From Rhinopithecus roxellana (taxonomy: Eukaryota; Chordata; Mammalia; Primates; Cercopithecidae), in contig NC_044553.1 of assembly GCF_007565055.1 (NCBI RefSeq), positions 100,167,858-100,231,857 on the forward strand: a stretch of DNA of 64,000 nt, in the 5' to 3' direction. This document shows, piece after piece, positions 45,656 through 55,518 of the stretch. Position numbers and translations under genes: made by a program. A model generated the notes under the pieces. That model saw nothing but the letters and a program-made list of their open reading frames with translations. It ran no database searches and was not told the DNA's origin. The stretch's first letter is position 1. Each line of letters opens with the position of its first letter.

Positions 45656-46543
45656 GTAAATTGGTAGCAGTAGAGTGGTGTGCTGCTGAAAAGATACCTG
45701 AAAATGTAGAAGTGACTTTGGAACTGGGTAACAGGCAGAGGTTGGAATGGTTTGGAGGGCTCAGAAAAAGACAGGAAAATGTGGGAAAGTTTGGAACTTC
45801 TTAGAGACTTGTTGAATGGCTTTGACCAAAAGCCTGATAGCAATATGGACAATAAGGTACAGGCTGAGGTTGTCTCAGATAGAGATGAGGAACTTGTTGG
45901 GAACTGGAACAAAGGTGACTCTTGTTATGTTTTAGCAGAGACTGGTGGTATTTTGCCCCTGCCCAAGAGATGTGTGGAACTTTGAACTTGAGAGAGATGA
46001 TTTAGGGTATCTGACTGAAGAAATTTCTAAGCAGCAAAGCATTCAAGAGGTGACTTGAGTGCTGTTAAAGGCATTCAGTTTTATAAGGGAAGCAAGCATA
46101 AAAATTCGGGAAATTTGTAGCCCGACAATTTGATAGAAAAGGAAAACCCATTTCCTGAGGAGAAATTGAAGCTGGTAGAAATTTGCATAAGTAATTAGGA
46201 GCCAAATGTTAATCCCCAAGACAATGGGAAAAATGTCTCCAGGGCATGTCAGAGGTTTTCATGGCAGCCCCTCCCATTACGGGCCCAGAGGCCTAGGATA
46301 AAATGGTCTCATGGGCCAGCCCTATGGTCCCCATGCTGTGTGCAGTCTAGGGACTTGGTGCCCTGTGTCCCAGCCACTCCAGCTCTGACTAACAGAGGCC
46401 ATGGTACAGCTTGGGCTGTTGCTTCAAAGGGTGGAAGCCCCAAGCCTTGGCAGCTTCCATGTGGTCTTGAGCCTGTGGGTGAACAGAAGTCAATAATTGA
46501 GGTTTGAGAACCCCTGCCTAGATTTCAGAAAATGTATGGAAAT
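45656..46543 (+). mobile_element. THE1 internal region, 3'-truncated
   Basis: Follows the LTR directly: GTAAATTGGTAGCAGTAGAG, GAACTGGGTAACAGGCAGAG, ACTTGTTGAATGGCTTTGAC, TGACTTGAGTGCTGTTAAAG, CAATAATTGAGGTTTGAGAA. A 77-codon frame (45752-45985) belongs to the gag-like relic of this non-autonomous endogenous retrovirus-related element. It stops abruptly at 46543 with no 3' LTR. Non-functional. Confidence 0.92.
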
Positions 46544-46557
46544 GGTGCCAGCTCTTC

Positions 46558-46558
<1 letters not shown>

Positions 46559-46593
<35 letters not shown>

Positions 46594-46879
46594 TCAGGTC
46601 TTCTTTCGGAGGAGGGAGGGAGTTCTTCGAAGGGTAGTCCTTTCACCGTCTTCCTTTGGAAAGAAGGACTTAAGGAAGGTTGCCTTCTTCCTACCGTCTC
46701 CTTCCTTAATTCTTCCTTCCTTCCTTCCTCCATACCTCCTTCCTGTCCTTCCTTCTTCCTTCCTTCCTTTCCTTCTATTCCTTCCTCCTTTCTTATGTCT
46801 TCTTTCTTTCTTCCTTCTTGCTTTCTTTCTTTCTTTCTTTCTTTCTTCTTTCATTTTATTTTCTTTTCTTTTCTTTCTT
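46559..46879. repeat. 320-bp pyrimidine-rich tract (TTTC/TTCC repeats)
   Basis: Blocks of (TTTC)n at 46559-46596 and about 46803-46850, (TTCC)n-like in between, with one purine patch near 46605-46635 (GGAGGAGGGAGGGAG). Lies at the A-tail side of the reverse Alu at 46880 and is probably an expanded Alu tail. Confidence 0.9.
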
Positions 46880-47112
46880 TCACAGTGTCTCACTTTGTCA
46901 GCCAGGCTGGTTACAAACTCCTGCCTGGCTCCCCCAAGTAGTTGAGACTATAGGCATACACAACTGTGCTTGACTAGTTTTTTGTATTATTTGTAGAGAT
47001 GGAGTTTTGCCATGCTGCCCAGTCTGGTCACAAACTCCTGAGCTCAAGTGATCTGTCCACTTTGGTTTCCCAAAATGCTGGGATTACAGGTGTGGGCCAC
47101 TGTGTCTAGCCT
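46880..47112 (-). mobile_element. AluJ-like Alu inserted in L1-C
   Basis: CACAGTGTCTCACTTTGTC to GTGTCTAGCC, missing about 80 bases of the left-end block. L1 sequence CAGCTCTTCT is duplicated at 46549-46558 and 47119-47128, extending upstream with mismatches, so the Alu plus tract is one insertion. Confidence 0.88.
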
Positions 47113-47266
47113 TTGTATCAGCTCTTCTTTGTACATCTGCTAGAATTCAGCTGTGAATTTGTCTGGACCTGGGCTTTTTGTGATTGGTAGGCTATTTATT
47201 ACCACCTCAATTTCAGAACTCGTTATTGGTCTATTCAGGGATTCAATTTCTTCCTGACTCAGTCTT

Positions 47267-47346
47267 GGGAGGGTTTGTGTGTCCAGGAATTTATCCATTT
47301 CTTCTAGGGAGGGTGTGTGTGCCCAGGAATTTATCCATTTCTATAT
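47267..47346. repeat. 40-bp tandem duplication in L1-C ORF2
   Basis: GGGAGGGTTTGTGTGTCCAG and GGGAGGGTGTGTGTGCCCAG start 40 bases apart (47267, 47307), each followed by GAATTTATCCATTTCT. L1 normally has one copy. Confidence 0.85.
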
Positions 47347-47898
47347 TTTCTATGTGCATAGAGGTGTTCATAATATTCTCTGATGGTTGTTTGTATTTCT
47401 GTGAGTTCAGTGGTAATATCCCCTTTGTCATTTCTGACTGTGTTTATTTGAATCTTCTCTCTTTTCTTCTTTATTAGTTTAACTAGTGGTCTATCTATAT
47501 TATTATTTTTTTTCCAAAAACTAGCTCCTGGATTCATTGATATTTTGAATGGTTTTTCATGTCTCTATCTCCTTCAATTCAGCTCTGATTTTGGTTACTT
47601 CTTATCTTCTGCTGGCTTTGGGATTTGCTTGCCCTTGGTTCTCTAGTTCTTTTAGAGGTGATGTTAGGTTGTTAACTTGAGATCTTTCTAACTTTTTGAT
47701 GTGGGCATTTAGTGCTATAAATTTCCCTCTTAACACTGCCTTAGCTGTGTCCCAGAGATTCTGGTACATTGTATCTTTGTTCTTATTAGTTTCAAAGAAC
47801 TTCTTGATTTCTGCCTTAATTTCATTGTTTACCCAAAAGTCCTTCAGGAGCAGGTTGTTCAATTTCCCTGTAGCTGTGTGGTTTTGAGTGAATTTCTT

Positions 47899-48211
47899 TC
47901 TTTCTTTCTTTTCTTTTTTCTTTTTTTTTGAGATGGAGTCTTGCTCTATCATGCAGGCTAAAGTACAATGGCCTGATCTTGGCTCACAGCAACATCCTCC
48001 TCCTGGGTTCAAGCAATTCTCTCTGCCTCAGCCTCCCAAGCAGCTGGGATTACAGACACCCACCACTACACCTGGCTATTTTTGTATTTTTAGTAGAGAT
48101 GGGGTTTCGCCATGTTGGCCAGGCTGGTCTTGAACTCCTGACCTCAGGTGATCTGCCCACCTTGGCCTCCAAAAGTGCCGGAATTACAGGCGTGAGCCAC
48201 TGTGCCCGGCC
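47899..48211 (-). mobile_element. Alu (AluS-like) in L1-C ORF2
   Basis: Pyrimidine tail then GAGATGGAGTCTTGCTCTA to GTGCCCGGCC. Perfect 11-bp duplication GTGAATTTCTT at 47888-47898 and 48212-48222. Confidence 0.96.
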
Positions 48212-48684
48212 GTGAATTTCTTAATCTTGAGTTCTAATTTGATTGTGTTGTGGTCTGAGAAACTGTTTATTATGAATTCCAGTTCTTTGGCATTTATTTG
48301 TTGAGGAGTGTTTTACTTCTGATTATGTGATCAATTTTAGAGTAAACGCCATGTGGCACCAAGAAGAATGTATGTTCTGTTTTGGTGAGAGTTCTGTATA
48401 CAACTATCAGGTCCATTTGATCTAGTGCTGAGTTCAGGTCTTGAATATCTTTGTTAATTTTCTGTCCGATAATCTGTCTAATACTGTCAGTGGGGTGTTA
48501 AAGTCCCCCACTATTATTTTTGTGGGAGTCTAAGAGTCTTTGAAAGTCTCTAATCACTTGCTTTATAGATCTGGGTGCTCCTGTGTTGGGTGTATATATA
48601 TTTAGGATAGTTTTCTCTTTTGGTTGAATTGAACCCTTTACCATTATGTAATGTCCTTCCTTGTCTTTTATGATCTTTGCTGAT

Positions 48685-48933
48685 TTAAAGTCTGTTTTGC
48701 CAGAAACTAGGATTGCAACCCCTCCTTTTTTTTTGTTTTCCCTTTGCTTGGTAGATTTTTCTCCATCCCTTTATTTTGAGCTTCTGTTGTCTCATTGCAT
48801 GTAAGATGGGTCTCTTCAAGACAGCATATCTATGGGTCTTTATCCAGCTTGCCACTCTGTGTCTTTTAATTGGAGCACTTAGCCTATTTACATTTAAGGT
48901 TACTATTGATATGTGTGGATTTGATCCTGTCAT
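48685..48933 (-). pseudogene. L1-C ORF2 start (endonuclease N-terminus)
   Basis: Begins MTGSNPHISIVTLNVNRL, the usual L1 ORF2p start, and includes IKRHRVASWIKTH. The Q-E-T-H catalytic block is garbled (VLKRPILHAM) and the frame breaks after 82 codons. Inactive. Confidence 0.9.
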
Positions 48934-49035
48934 GATGTTAACTGGTCATTTTGAAGACTTATATGGTTACTTCATAGTGTCACTGGTCTGTGTATTTCAG
49001 CATGTTTTTGTAGTGGCTGGTAATAATCTTTCCTT

Positions 49036-50135
49036 TCTTTATTTAGTGCTTTCTTCAGGAGCTCTTGTAAGGCCAGTCTGGTGGTAAAAAAATTCCCTCA
49101 TCATTTGCTTGTCTGAAAAGGATCTTATTTCTCCTTCGCTTATGATGCTTAGTTTGGCTTGATATAAAATTCCAGTTTGGAATTTCGTTTCTTTTAAAAT
49201 GTTGAAGATTAACCCCCAATCTCTTCTGTCTTGTAGGACCTCTTCAGCTGAGAGGTCTGTTAGTCTGATGGGCTTCCCTTTGTAGGTTATCTGGCCTTTC
49301 TCTCTAGTTGCCTTTAACATTTTCTCCTTCATTTCAACCTTGGAGAATCTGATGATTATGTGTCTTGGGGATGAGCTTCTCGTAGAGTATCTAACTGGGG
49401 TTCTATGCATTTTCTGAATTTGAATGTGGGCCTCTCTAGCTAGGTTGGGGAAATTCTCATGGATAATATCCTGAATTATGTTTTCCAAATTGGTTCCATT
49501 CTCCCCATCTCTTTCAGGTTCACTGTTCAGTTGTAGATTTGGCCTCTTTACAAAATGGCGTATTTCTTGGAGGTTTTTTTCATTCTATTTCATTCTTTTT
49601 TCTCTATTCTTTTCTGCCTCTCTTATTTCAGAAATGCAGTCTTCGAGCTCTGAAATTCTTTCCTCCACTTGGTCTATTCTGCTATTAATCCTTGTGATTG
49701 CATTATGAAATTGTTGTATTGTGTTTTTCAGCTCTATCAGGTTGGTTACATTCTTCTCTATACTGGCCATTTTGTCTGTCAGCTCCTGCAATGTTTTATC
49801 ATGATTTTTGGCTTCCTTGCATTGGGTTACAATGTACTCCTTTAGCTTAGTAAACTTCGTTCCTACCCATATTCTGAATTCTACTTCTATTGTTTCAGCC
49901 ATCTCAGCCTCATTCCAGTTCTGAACCCTTGCTGGAGAGGTGATGCAGTCATTTGGAAAAAGAGGGCACTCTGGCTTTTTGAGTTTTCAGTGTTCTTGTG
50001 CTGATTCTTTCTCATCTTTGTGGGCTCATCTATTTTCAGTCTTTGAGTTTGCTGATCTTTGGATTTCTTTTCTTCTTTTAACAACTTGGCCAATTTTCCA
50101 TAGAGCTGCAGTGGAATGCTAGGGGTCTGCTCCAA
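49036..50135 (-). pseudogene. L1-C ORF1 relic in three open pieces
   Basis: 50135-49887 holds the N-terminal part (QLYGKLAKLLKEEKKSKDQ). 49902-49585 holds the trimerising coiled coil (INSRIDQVEERISELEDCIS). 49488-49039 holds the RRM and C-terminal domain (RHIIIRFSKVEMKEKML, KGKPIRLTDLSAEEVLQ, AKLSIISEGEIRSFSDKQM). Frameshifts separate the pieces. ORF1p coats L1 RNA in the cytoplasmic RNP; this copy is dead but unusually complete. Confidence 0.92.
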
Positions 50136-51584
50136 TTCCTACTTGCCTTGGATTTTCCAGTACCTGGAGGTATCACCAGTGAAGGCTGCAAAACAGCAAA
50201 GATGGCAGCCTACCCTTTCCTCTGGGAGCTCCATCCAAAGGATGTACGGACCTCCTGCTGACTCAAACACACCTGTAGGAGGTGGCTGGAGACCCTGAAT
50301 GAGAGGTCTCATTCAGTCAGAAGGAACAGGATCAAGGACCCGCTTAAAAAAGTGGTCTGGTCATGTTTTTGTAGAGAAGCTTTGCTGTACTGGGAATCCA
50401 CTTTAGCCCCTGGTCACCTCAAGCACTCTGAAGTCCAAATGCTGGAACAGCTAAGTTGCCTAAACAGCTAAATTTCCTGCATGGCTAAGTTGCCTGAACA
50501 ACTGCCTGCTTCTCCTCCTGAGAGCTCCATCCCAGGGATGCCTGAAGCCTCTGTCAGCCAGAGAACACTGGTGGGTATAGCTAGAGACCCTGGTTGGGAG
50601 GCTCCACCCAGTGATGAGGAATGGGGTCAGGCAGCCACTTAAAAAGCAGTCTGGCCACATTTTTGTTTGGGCTGCTGTGCTGGAGTACTGCTTCCACCTC
50701 TGGTCAGCTTGGGCTCTCCAAAGCCTGAAAGCTGGAACTGCTAAGCTGCCCAAACCACAAAGATGGTGGCCTGCCCCTGCTCCTTGGAACTCTGTCTCAG
50801 GTAGTTTTTTTTTTTTTTTTTTTTTTGAGACGGGGTCTCGCTCTGTCGCCCAGGCTGGAGTGCAGTGGCCGGATCTCAGCTCACTGCAAGCTCCGCCTCC
50901 CGGGTTCACGCCATTCTCCTGCCTCAGTCTCCCGAGTAGCTGGGACTACAGGCGCCCGCCAGGTCGCCCGGCTAGTTTTTTGTATTTTTAGTAGAGACGG
51001 GGTTTCACCATGTTAGCCAGGATGGTCTTGATCTCCTGACCTCGTGATCCGCCCGTCTCGGCCTCCCAAAGTGCTGGGATTACAGGCTTGAGCCACCGCG
51101 CCCGGCCCTCAGGTAGTTTTCTAATTTCTGTAGGCCAGAGGACGCTGGTAGAGGTGGCTGGAGGCTCCAGTCGGGACGTTCTGTCCAGTGAGGAGAAACA
51201 GGATCAGGGACCCACTTAAAGATGCAGTCTGGCCATGCTTTCTTAGAGCAGCTGTGTTGTGCTGGGGTACTGCTCCTATCCCAGTTGGCTTGGGCTCTCC
51301 AGGAGCCCAAAGGCTAGAACTGCTAAGTCATCCAAACAGCAAAGATGGAAGCCTGCCTCTTCCTCTGGGAGCTCTGCCCTAGGGAGCTTTCAAATCTATC
51401 TGCCAGAGAAGGCTAGTGAGTGTGGCTGGAGGTCTTCTCCATGGTTTAAGTTGTTTCCTTGACTAGTACCAATATGAGTGCCTGGATGTTTCTGTTGAAG
51501 GTGCTATAGTTATCCCATTTGTTCCTCTCCTTGAGAGCCATACACCTAAGCTGTATCTAGTTGGCCATCTTAGCCACTTCCCCT
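50136..51584 (-). promoter_or_regulatory. L1-C 5' UTR with YY1-type initiator motif
   Basis: The terminus reads, on the minus strand, GGGGAAGTGGCTAAGATGG then CCAACTAGATACAGC. GGCCATCTTAG (+ strand 51563-51573) is the complement of the AAGATGGCC site that binds YY1 and positions L1 transcription starts. Internal repeated units of about 280-300 bp (CAGTCTGGCCATG, GGAGCTCTG and AAAGATGG recur near 50200, 50520, 50640, 51220 and 51330) suggest tandem 5' UTR monomer-like structure. Confidence 0.75.
50809..51107 (-). mobile_element. AluYRa-type Alu in L1-C 5' UTR
   Basis: AluYRa variants. Perfect 13-bp duplication CTCAGGTAGTTTT at 50796-50808 and 51108-51120. Young; last Alu before a 12-kb Alu-free stretch. 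Confidence 0.97.
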
Positions 51585-51720
51585 TATTATCGTTTGGTTT
51601 GGTGTTCAAATTGTCATAGACTTGATCAGTGGGAGCTCATTCAGGCTCTGACACCACCATTACTCAGCCACCACCTCCCCTGACTTGATGCCTGTCTCAG
51701 AATCCTCCTCACATGGCCTT
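51585..51720 (+). repeat. Ancient repeat, right part (from 44512-44825)
   Basis: TTGGTGTTCAAATTGTCATA, GATCAGTGGGAGCTCATTCA and CTCAGAATCCTCCTCACATG continue the element interrupted by L1-C. Confidence 0.55.
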
Positions 51721-53224
51721 TGGATAGTAGGAAGGAAGGAGATTACGTTTTAATTGTTTGGTGACATCAAAAGTAGAAGAACATTTTTAAAAAATTGATG
51801 TTTGCAATTCTTGCATTTTACACTTTAAATAAAAAGGAGCTGCTTTATTTTGTATCTTTTGGTGTTTTGGTTCCTTGTGATGAGATACAAAAAAATTTCT
51901 TCTTGCTATTTGGTAAGCACTTTTCTGTAACATCTTACAGGTGTGGTTAAGTATTATTTTCAATAAATTGGAAGACAAATTTAACATAATTTCCAGACAG
52001 TTTCATCTTCTTTATTTTTAAAGTATTGAATATGTCTTGAGATGCTATATAAGAATTTTTATCAGATGGATACAATTTAGAATTCTGGAAAAGAAGATCT
52101 TGAGGTGATGTTTAAGAATTACTATCACTTTCTGTGCCTCTTTAAATTGGGTATTAATGTAATGCTCTTTAAACATCCTGAGTTTAACCAATAGTCCATT
52201 ATGGGTGTAAATTAAGCAGCAAATGGCTAAAAAAAAGTACTGTATAACTGTTTTGTGACCACATGCCCTCTGGCAGCTAGCATGCTCAGTCATGTGGCAC
52301 CCTGGGTTATAGGTATGCTCTTCGAATCTGCACTACTAGTAGTTCAAGTTACTTTATTAGTAACTGGGGGCTCTCAAGATGTTATTTTAAAGGGGAAAAT
52401 GTTGGGTATTTATTGACTTTTTTCCCCAAAAACGCTTCCCATTGTTTCTTTTAATGACAGAAACCCTGTGGAACACCTGTATAGGCCTCTGAATCCCTTT
52501 TGGAATATGAGAAAAGCATATTTGTGCACAAATGCGGAGTTTTGTCTACAACTTAAGGAAGTTTGCATATCTCAGGTCAAGAGTCCCTTTCTTAAATGGT
52601 CTATTTTTGTGGTTTGTAGCCAAGGTTAGAAAGTGACACGAAGTGAATTATTCCAAATCAGTAAGAGATCAGAGATTCACTTTCGTTTTTGGTTTTCTCT
52701 TTGAGAAGAGATTTATGAGAACGGGTTGACACTGAAAACATAGCTTAATTTTGAGCACCTGAAGACTTAAAAAATTTGATTGAAATATTTCAACAAATAC
52801 CATTAAAAAAAAAGTATTTCAGGTTAGGCTTCGATTTTCTTCCTATAAAGCAAGTTGTCTAAGCCAGAAAGGGCCAACATTTTGTGCTTGGAAACGGTTA
52901 GGTTCTGAACACATGGGAATGTGCATATTTGAGAACTGTGCCTCAGTCTTGGGCTTTATGGTGTTGAGCATTCTGAGTTTTAATTGTAATGGGGTGATTT
53001 GATGGTTGTCTAATTTCAAATAAAAGACACTTTTGAATTCTACCTGTTGAGTTGATCAGTTTGAGATGTGCTCAACAATGAAGAGGAAAGGCAGATTTCA
53101 GACCATCCAGAGTGCCTACTGAGCTTGCACTGAAGTCCATGAGTCAAAACAGCAGTGCTAGCCCAATTGGAAAACTCAGGGAAAAGACTGATCTCAGCCT
53201 AAAAAATCTGCTGGCAAAGTCAAT
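51721..53224. other. AT-rich single-copy DNA
   Basis: No element or exon recognised. Confidence 0.5.
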
Positions 53225-53400
53225 TACTGAGTTCAAAGACAGTGAGATTAAAAAATAGCTAATTATAAAAGTGAGCCATATGGACTTAATTATAAACAAT
53301 AAAATGAACTCTCATTAAAAAGGCATAAATTCATCACTCTGCAGCTCAATAAACATAAAAAATGGGAAATTAGCCTATTCATTTTAATGATAAAAATCAG
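53225..53400. other. Candidate conserved non-coding element
   Basis: Dense homeodomain-type and FOX/SOX-type words: GCTAATTATAA, CCATATGG, CTTAATTATAAACAATAAA, GCTCAATAAACAT, TTTTAATGATAAAA. No repeat similarity. Inference from composition only. Confidence 0.35.
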
Positions 53401-53489
53401 TAATAGTATTAATATATTATGCATTTATATGCTAAATATTCTAGGTTTCTTTTGCATTTGTTATTTATTTTTTAAAGATATCTTTTCCA

Positions 53490-53645
53490 GAAAGCATTGA
53501 CTTCATTATTTTATAGGTAAAGAAATCAAAGCTAGAGAAATTAGAGCCACAAAGCTAGGAGGTGATACAGCAGAAATTGGAACCCAGGACATGCTGGCGT
53601 GACTCCAGACTTAAATGATTTATACTCTTCATGCTGCTTCCCTTT
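53490..53645 (-). repeat. MIR SINE
   Basis: TTATTTTATAGGTAAAGAAA, AGCCACAAAGCTAGGAGGTG and ATTGGAACCCAGGACATG are the reverse-complement MIR order. Confidence 0.8.
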
Positions 53646-53885
53646 AAGACTTGAATGCTAAGCTCTTGGCACTTTGATTAATATCGTCACACTAGTATTG
53701 TTTGTGTTGTATTAGTTAGCACACACACCTAAGAGACTTACCACAGTAGAACTTTATTTCTCCCTAATGTAAAGCTCAAAGGTGGGGTACCCTTGGTTAT
53801 AGTCATCAGATCTGTGTTAATGGTTGCTTTACTGCCTTTAGCATGTGGCTGCTGCCAGTGTAACTAGAGGTGTTGCTATTTGAGT

Positions 53886-54149
53886 GGCCAGTTTAGCAAA
53901 TATAAGCACTGGACACACAGCTAAATTTGAATTTCACATAAACAACAGATAACTTTTTAGTACAAGTATATCCCATGAAATATTTGGGACATTTTTGATG
54001 CTTTTTATATGCTAATCTGGCAACTTGAATGTCAGTGCCCCTGGTAAATATATGTCTCAAATATTGCATGGAATGTATTTACACTAAAATGTAATTTAGT
54101 TTTTTGAAATTCAAATTTAAATATGTGCTCTGCATTTTATCTGGCAACC
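53886..54149. mobile_element. Palindromic MITE-like relic
   Basis: The left arm 53886-53990 (CTAAATTTGAATTTCA, TCCCATGAAATATTTGGGAC) is mirrored by the right arm 54054-54149 (GTCTCAAATATTGCATGG, TTGAAATTCAAATTTAA, ATCTGGCAACC). A non-palindromic insert (53991-54053) sits at the centre. It resembles a common palindromic mammalian repeat whose name I cannot give safely. Confidence 0.7.
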
Positions 54150-54489
54150 CCAGTTGATATCAAATGAGATGACTGGTGAACATGGAAGAGTTTTTGGAAA
54201 GTTTTTATAGTACAGGCCTGAAAGTGGCAAATTAGTTTTGGGCACATTTTCTTGGTAACAACCTATCTATATCATAGCCACACCTATACATAAAGGGGAT
54301 TGACAATGGGTGGACATTTATCTACATCAATATTATGCTATGGGAGGGTGTCACGAATCATAGTTAGGCATCTTAGTATTTCCGCCATAGCAGATTAGCA
54401 GGTATCACACGCCAATTTGCAGTGGGTCCTATGTCTGCATATACAGGCAACATGTAATAGGAATTAAGCATTTTGTCCTGACAAATCAG

Positions 54490-54690
54490 GACTTAAGCTA
54501 TAGGTCAGTCTCTAGCTGTGAGGCTTGGACAAGTTCCTTTTCCTTTCTAAGCCTCAGCTTCCTCATTGATCAAAAGAGATAACACAGAACATCTTTAGAT
54601 AGTTTTTGAAAGAATTAAATCAGATAAGACATGTAAAGTAATTTGTGCTGTATCTGGGAATACATGATGGCAGCTACTTCTATGAGTCAT
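54490..54690 (+). repeat. MIR SINE
   Basis: TCTCTAGCTGTGAGGCTTGG, CTAAGCCTCAGCTTCCTCAT, GAATTAAATCAGATAAGACA: MIR order. Confidence 0.8.
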
Positions 54691-54770
54691 AGAATGGAAA
54701 TATTTGCCAATCTATTTACTTTGTGTCTTTTTCTGTTCCCAACGTTTTTTGGTGGCTAAAAGAAAAGAAA

Positions 54771-54888
54771 AAGCAAGCATGATAAAGACTAATTAAAGAG
54801 TTGTTCCTCAAATTTCCTTGAAATTAGAAGTTGATTCACTGAAATAATTCACATTTCATAACTCAAAATAAGCAAAACTTTGAATCTT
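54771..54888. repeat. 118-bp direct repeat, left copy
   Basis: Starts AAGCAAGCATGATAAAG and ends TTTGAATCTT. It matches 55401-55518 at 115 of 118 positions (three substitutions, no gaps) and leads straight into a T-run. Confidence 0.98.
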
Positions 54889-55400
54889 TTTTTTTTTTTT
54901 TTTTTTTTTTTAGTTTTTAAACTGACATTTACTGGAACTTGTAAGACTTGGTTTTTAGGTGGTTGTTTTGTGAATTGTAGCTGAAAACATAATAATAATG
55001 AAAAAATATATGCCGGTAGTAAAAGTTAATATGCTCTGTGTTGGTAATAGTTAAAAATTACAGAGAAGCTGAATATCTGATTGGGTAAAGAAATATTTTT
55101 AAGGCTTGAAAACTATTAAATAAGAACAATAATGAGTATTCATTACTTATCAGATGTAAATATTTACCTAGGCAATCTATTCACACACACACAAATTATT
55201 ACTCTGACTTCTTATTGCACTGCCTTATAACTTTTTCTGAGCACGCATAGTGCTTGAAACTAAAATTATGTCATTCTTCAGGATGATGGGTCTTATAAAG
55301 ACTTATCTGTCAAGTAGCCAGCTGTGTTATGGCAGGTCATTCAGATTCTTTCTCCTTTCACTTTAATTTACTTTCAGGAGAGAGATGGCTGGCAAAGTTT
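54889..55400 (-). mobile_element. Poly(A)-tailed insertion of unknown source (retrocopy candidate)
   Basis: A T-run (54887-54911, 25 bases) at the left means an A-tail on the minus strand. 17 bases upstream of that tail the minus strand reads AGTAAA (TTTACT at 54928-54933), a known variant polyadenylation signal. No Alu, L1 or SVA sequence is visible in the ~490-bp body, and I found no protein similarity. Flanking 118-bp direct repeats mark the insertion. Best reading: an L1-mobilised 3' part of a transcript, or an orphan 3' transduction. Confidence 0.7.
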
Positions 55401-55518
55401 AAGCAAGCATGATAAAGATTAATTAAAGAGTTGTTCCTCAAATCTCCTTGAAATTAGAGGTTGATTCACTGAAATAATTCACATTTCATAACTCAAAATA
55501 AGCAAAACTTTGAATCTT
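55401..55518. repeat. 118-bp direct repeat, right copy
   Basis: Same sequence as 54771-54888 with three substitutions, followed by CACAAGAAAATTG, the presumed continuation of the pre-insertion site. Confidence 0.98.

Larger units (their letters stand above)
44826..51584 (-). mobile_element. L1-C: full-length L1 with internal loss, hosting THE1 and three Alus
   Basis: The 3' end at 44826-45266 (TTTATTTTAAGTACAGGGG, ATGGGGGTTTGTTGTATAG), ORF2 from about 46544 to 48933, ORF1 49036-50135, 5' UTR 50136-51584. The host-repeat sequence TATTATC(A/G)TTT occurs at 44815-44825 and 51585-51595. Between 45266 and 46544 sit a THE1 LTR and partial internal region, and about 1.8 kb of ORF2 (roughly codons 610-1215 by position) is absent. 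Confidence 0.88.

Noticed and set aside
45752..45985. 77-codon frame as a possible host gene
   Set aside because: Located within THE1 internal sequence; an endogenous retrovirus-related relic without start or 3' context.
46532..46945. Frames of 137 and 99 codons (Ser/Phe/Leu-rich or Lys/Arg-rich)
   Set aside because: Direct translations of the pyrimidine tract and Alu, not genes.
50460..50991. Frames of 149 and 126 codons
   Set aside because: Fusions of Alu and L1-C 5' UTR sequence; Alu-derived peptides are typical artefacts.
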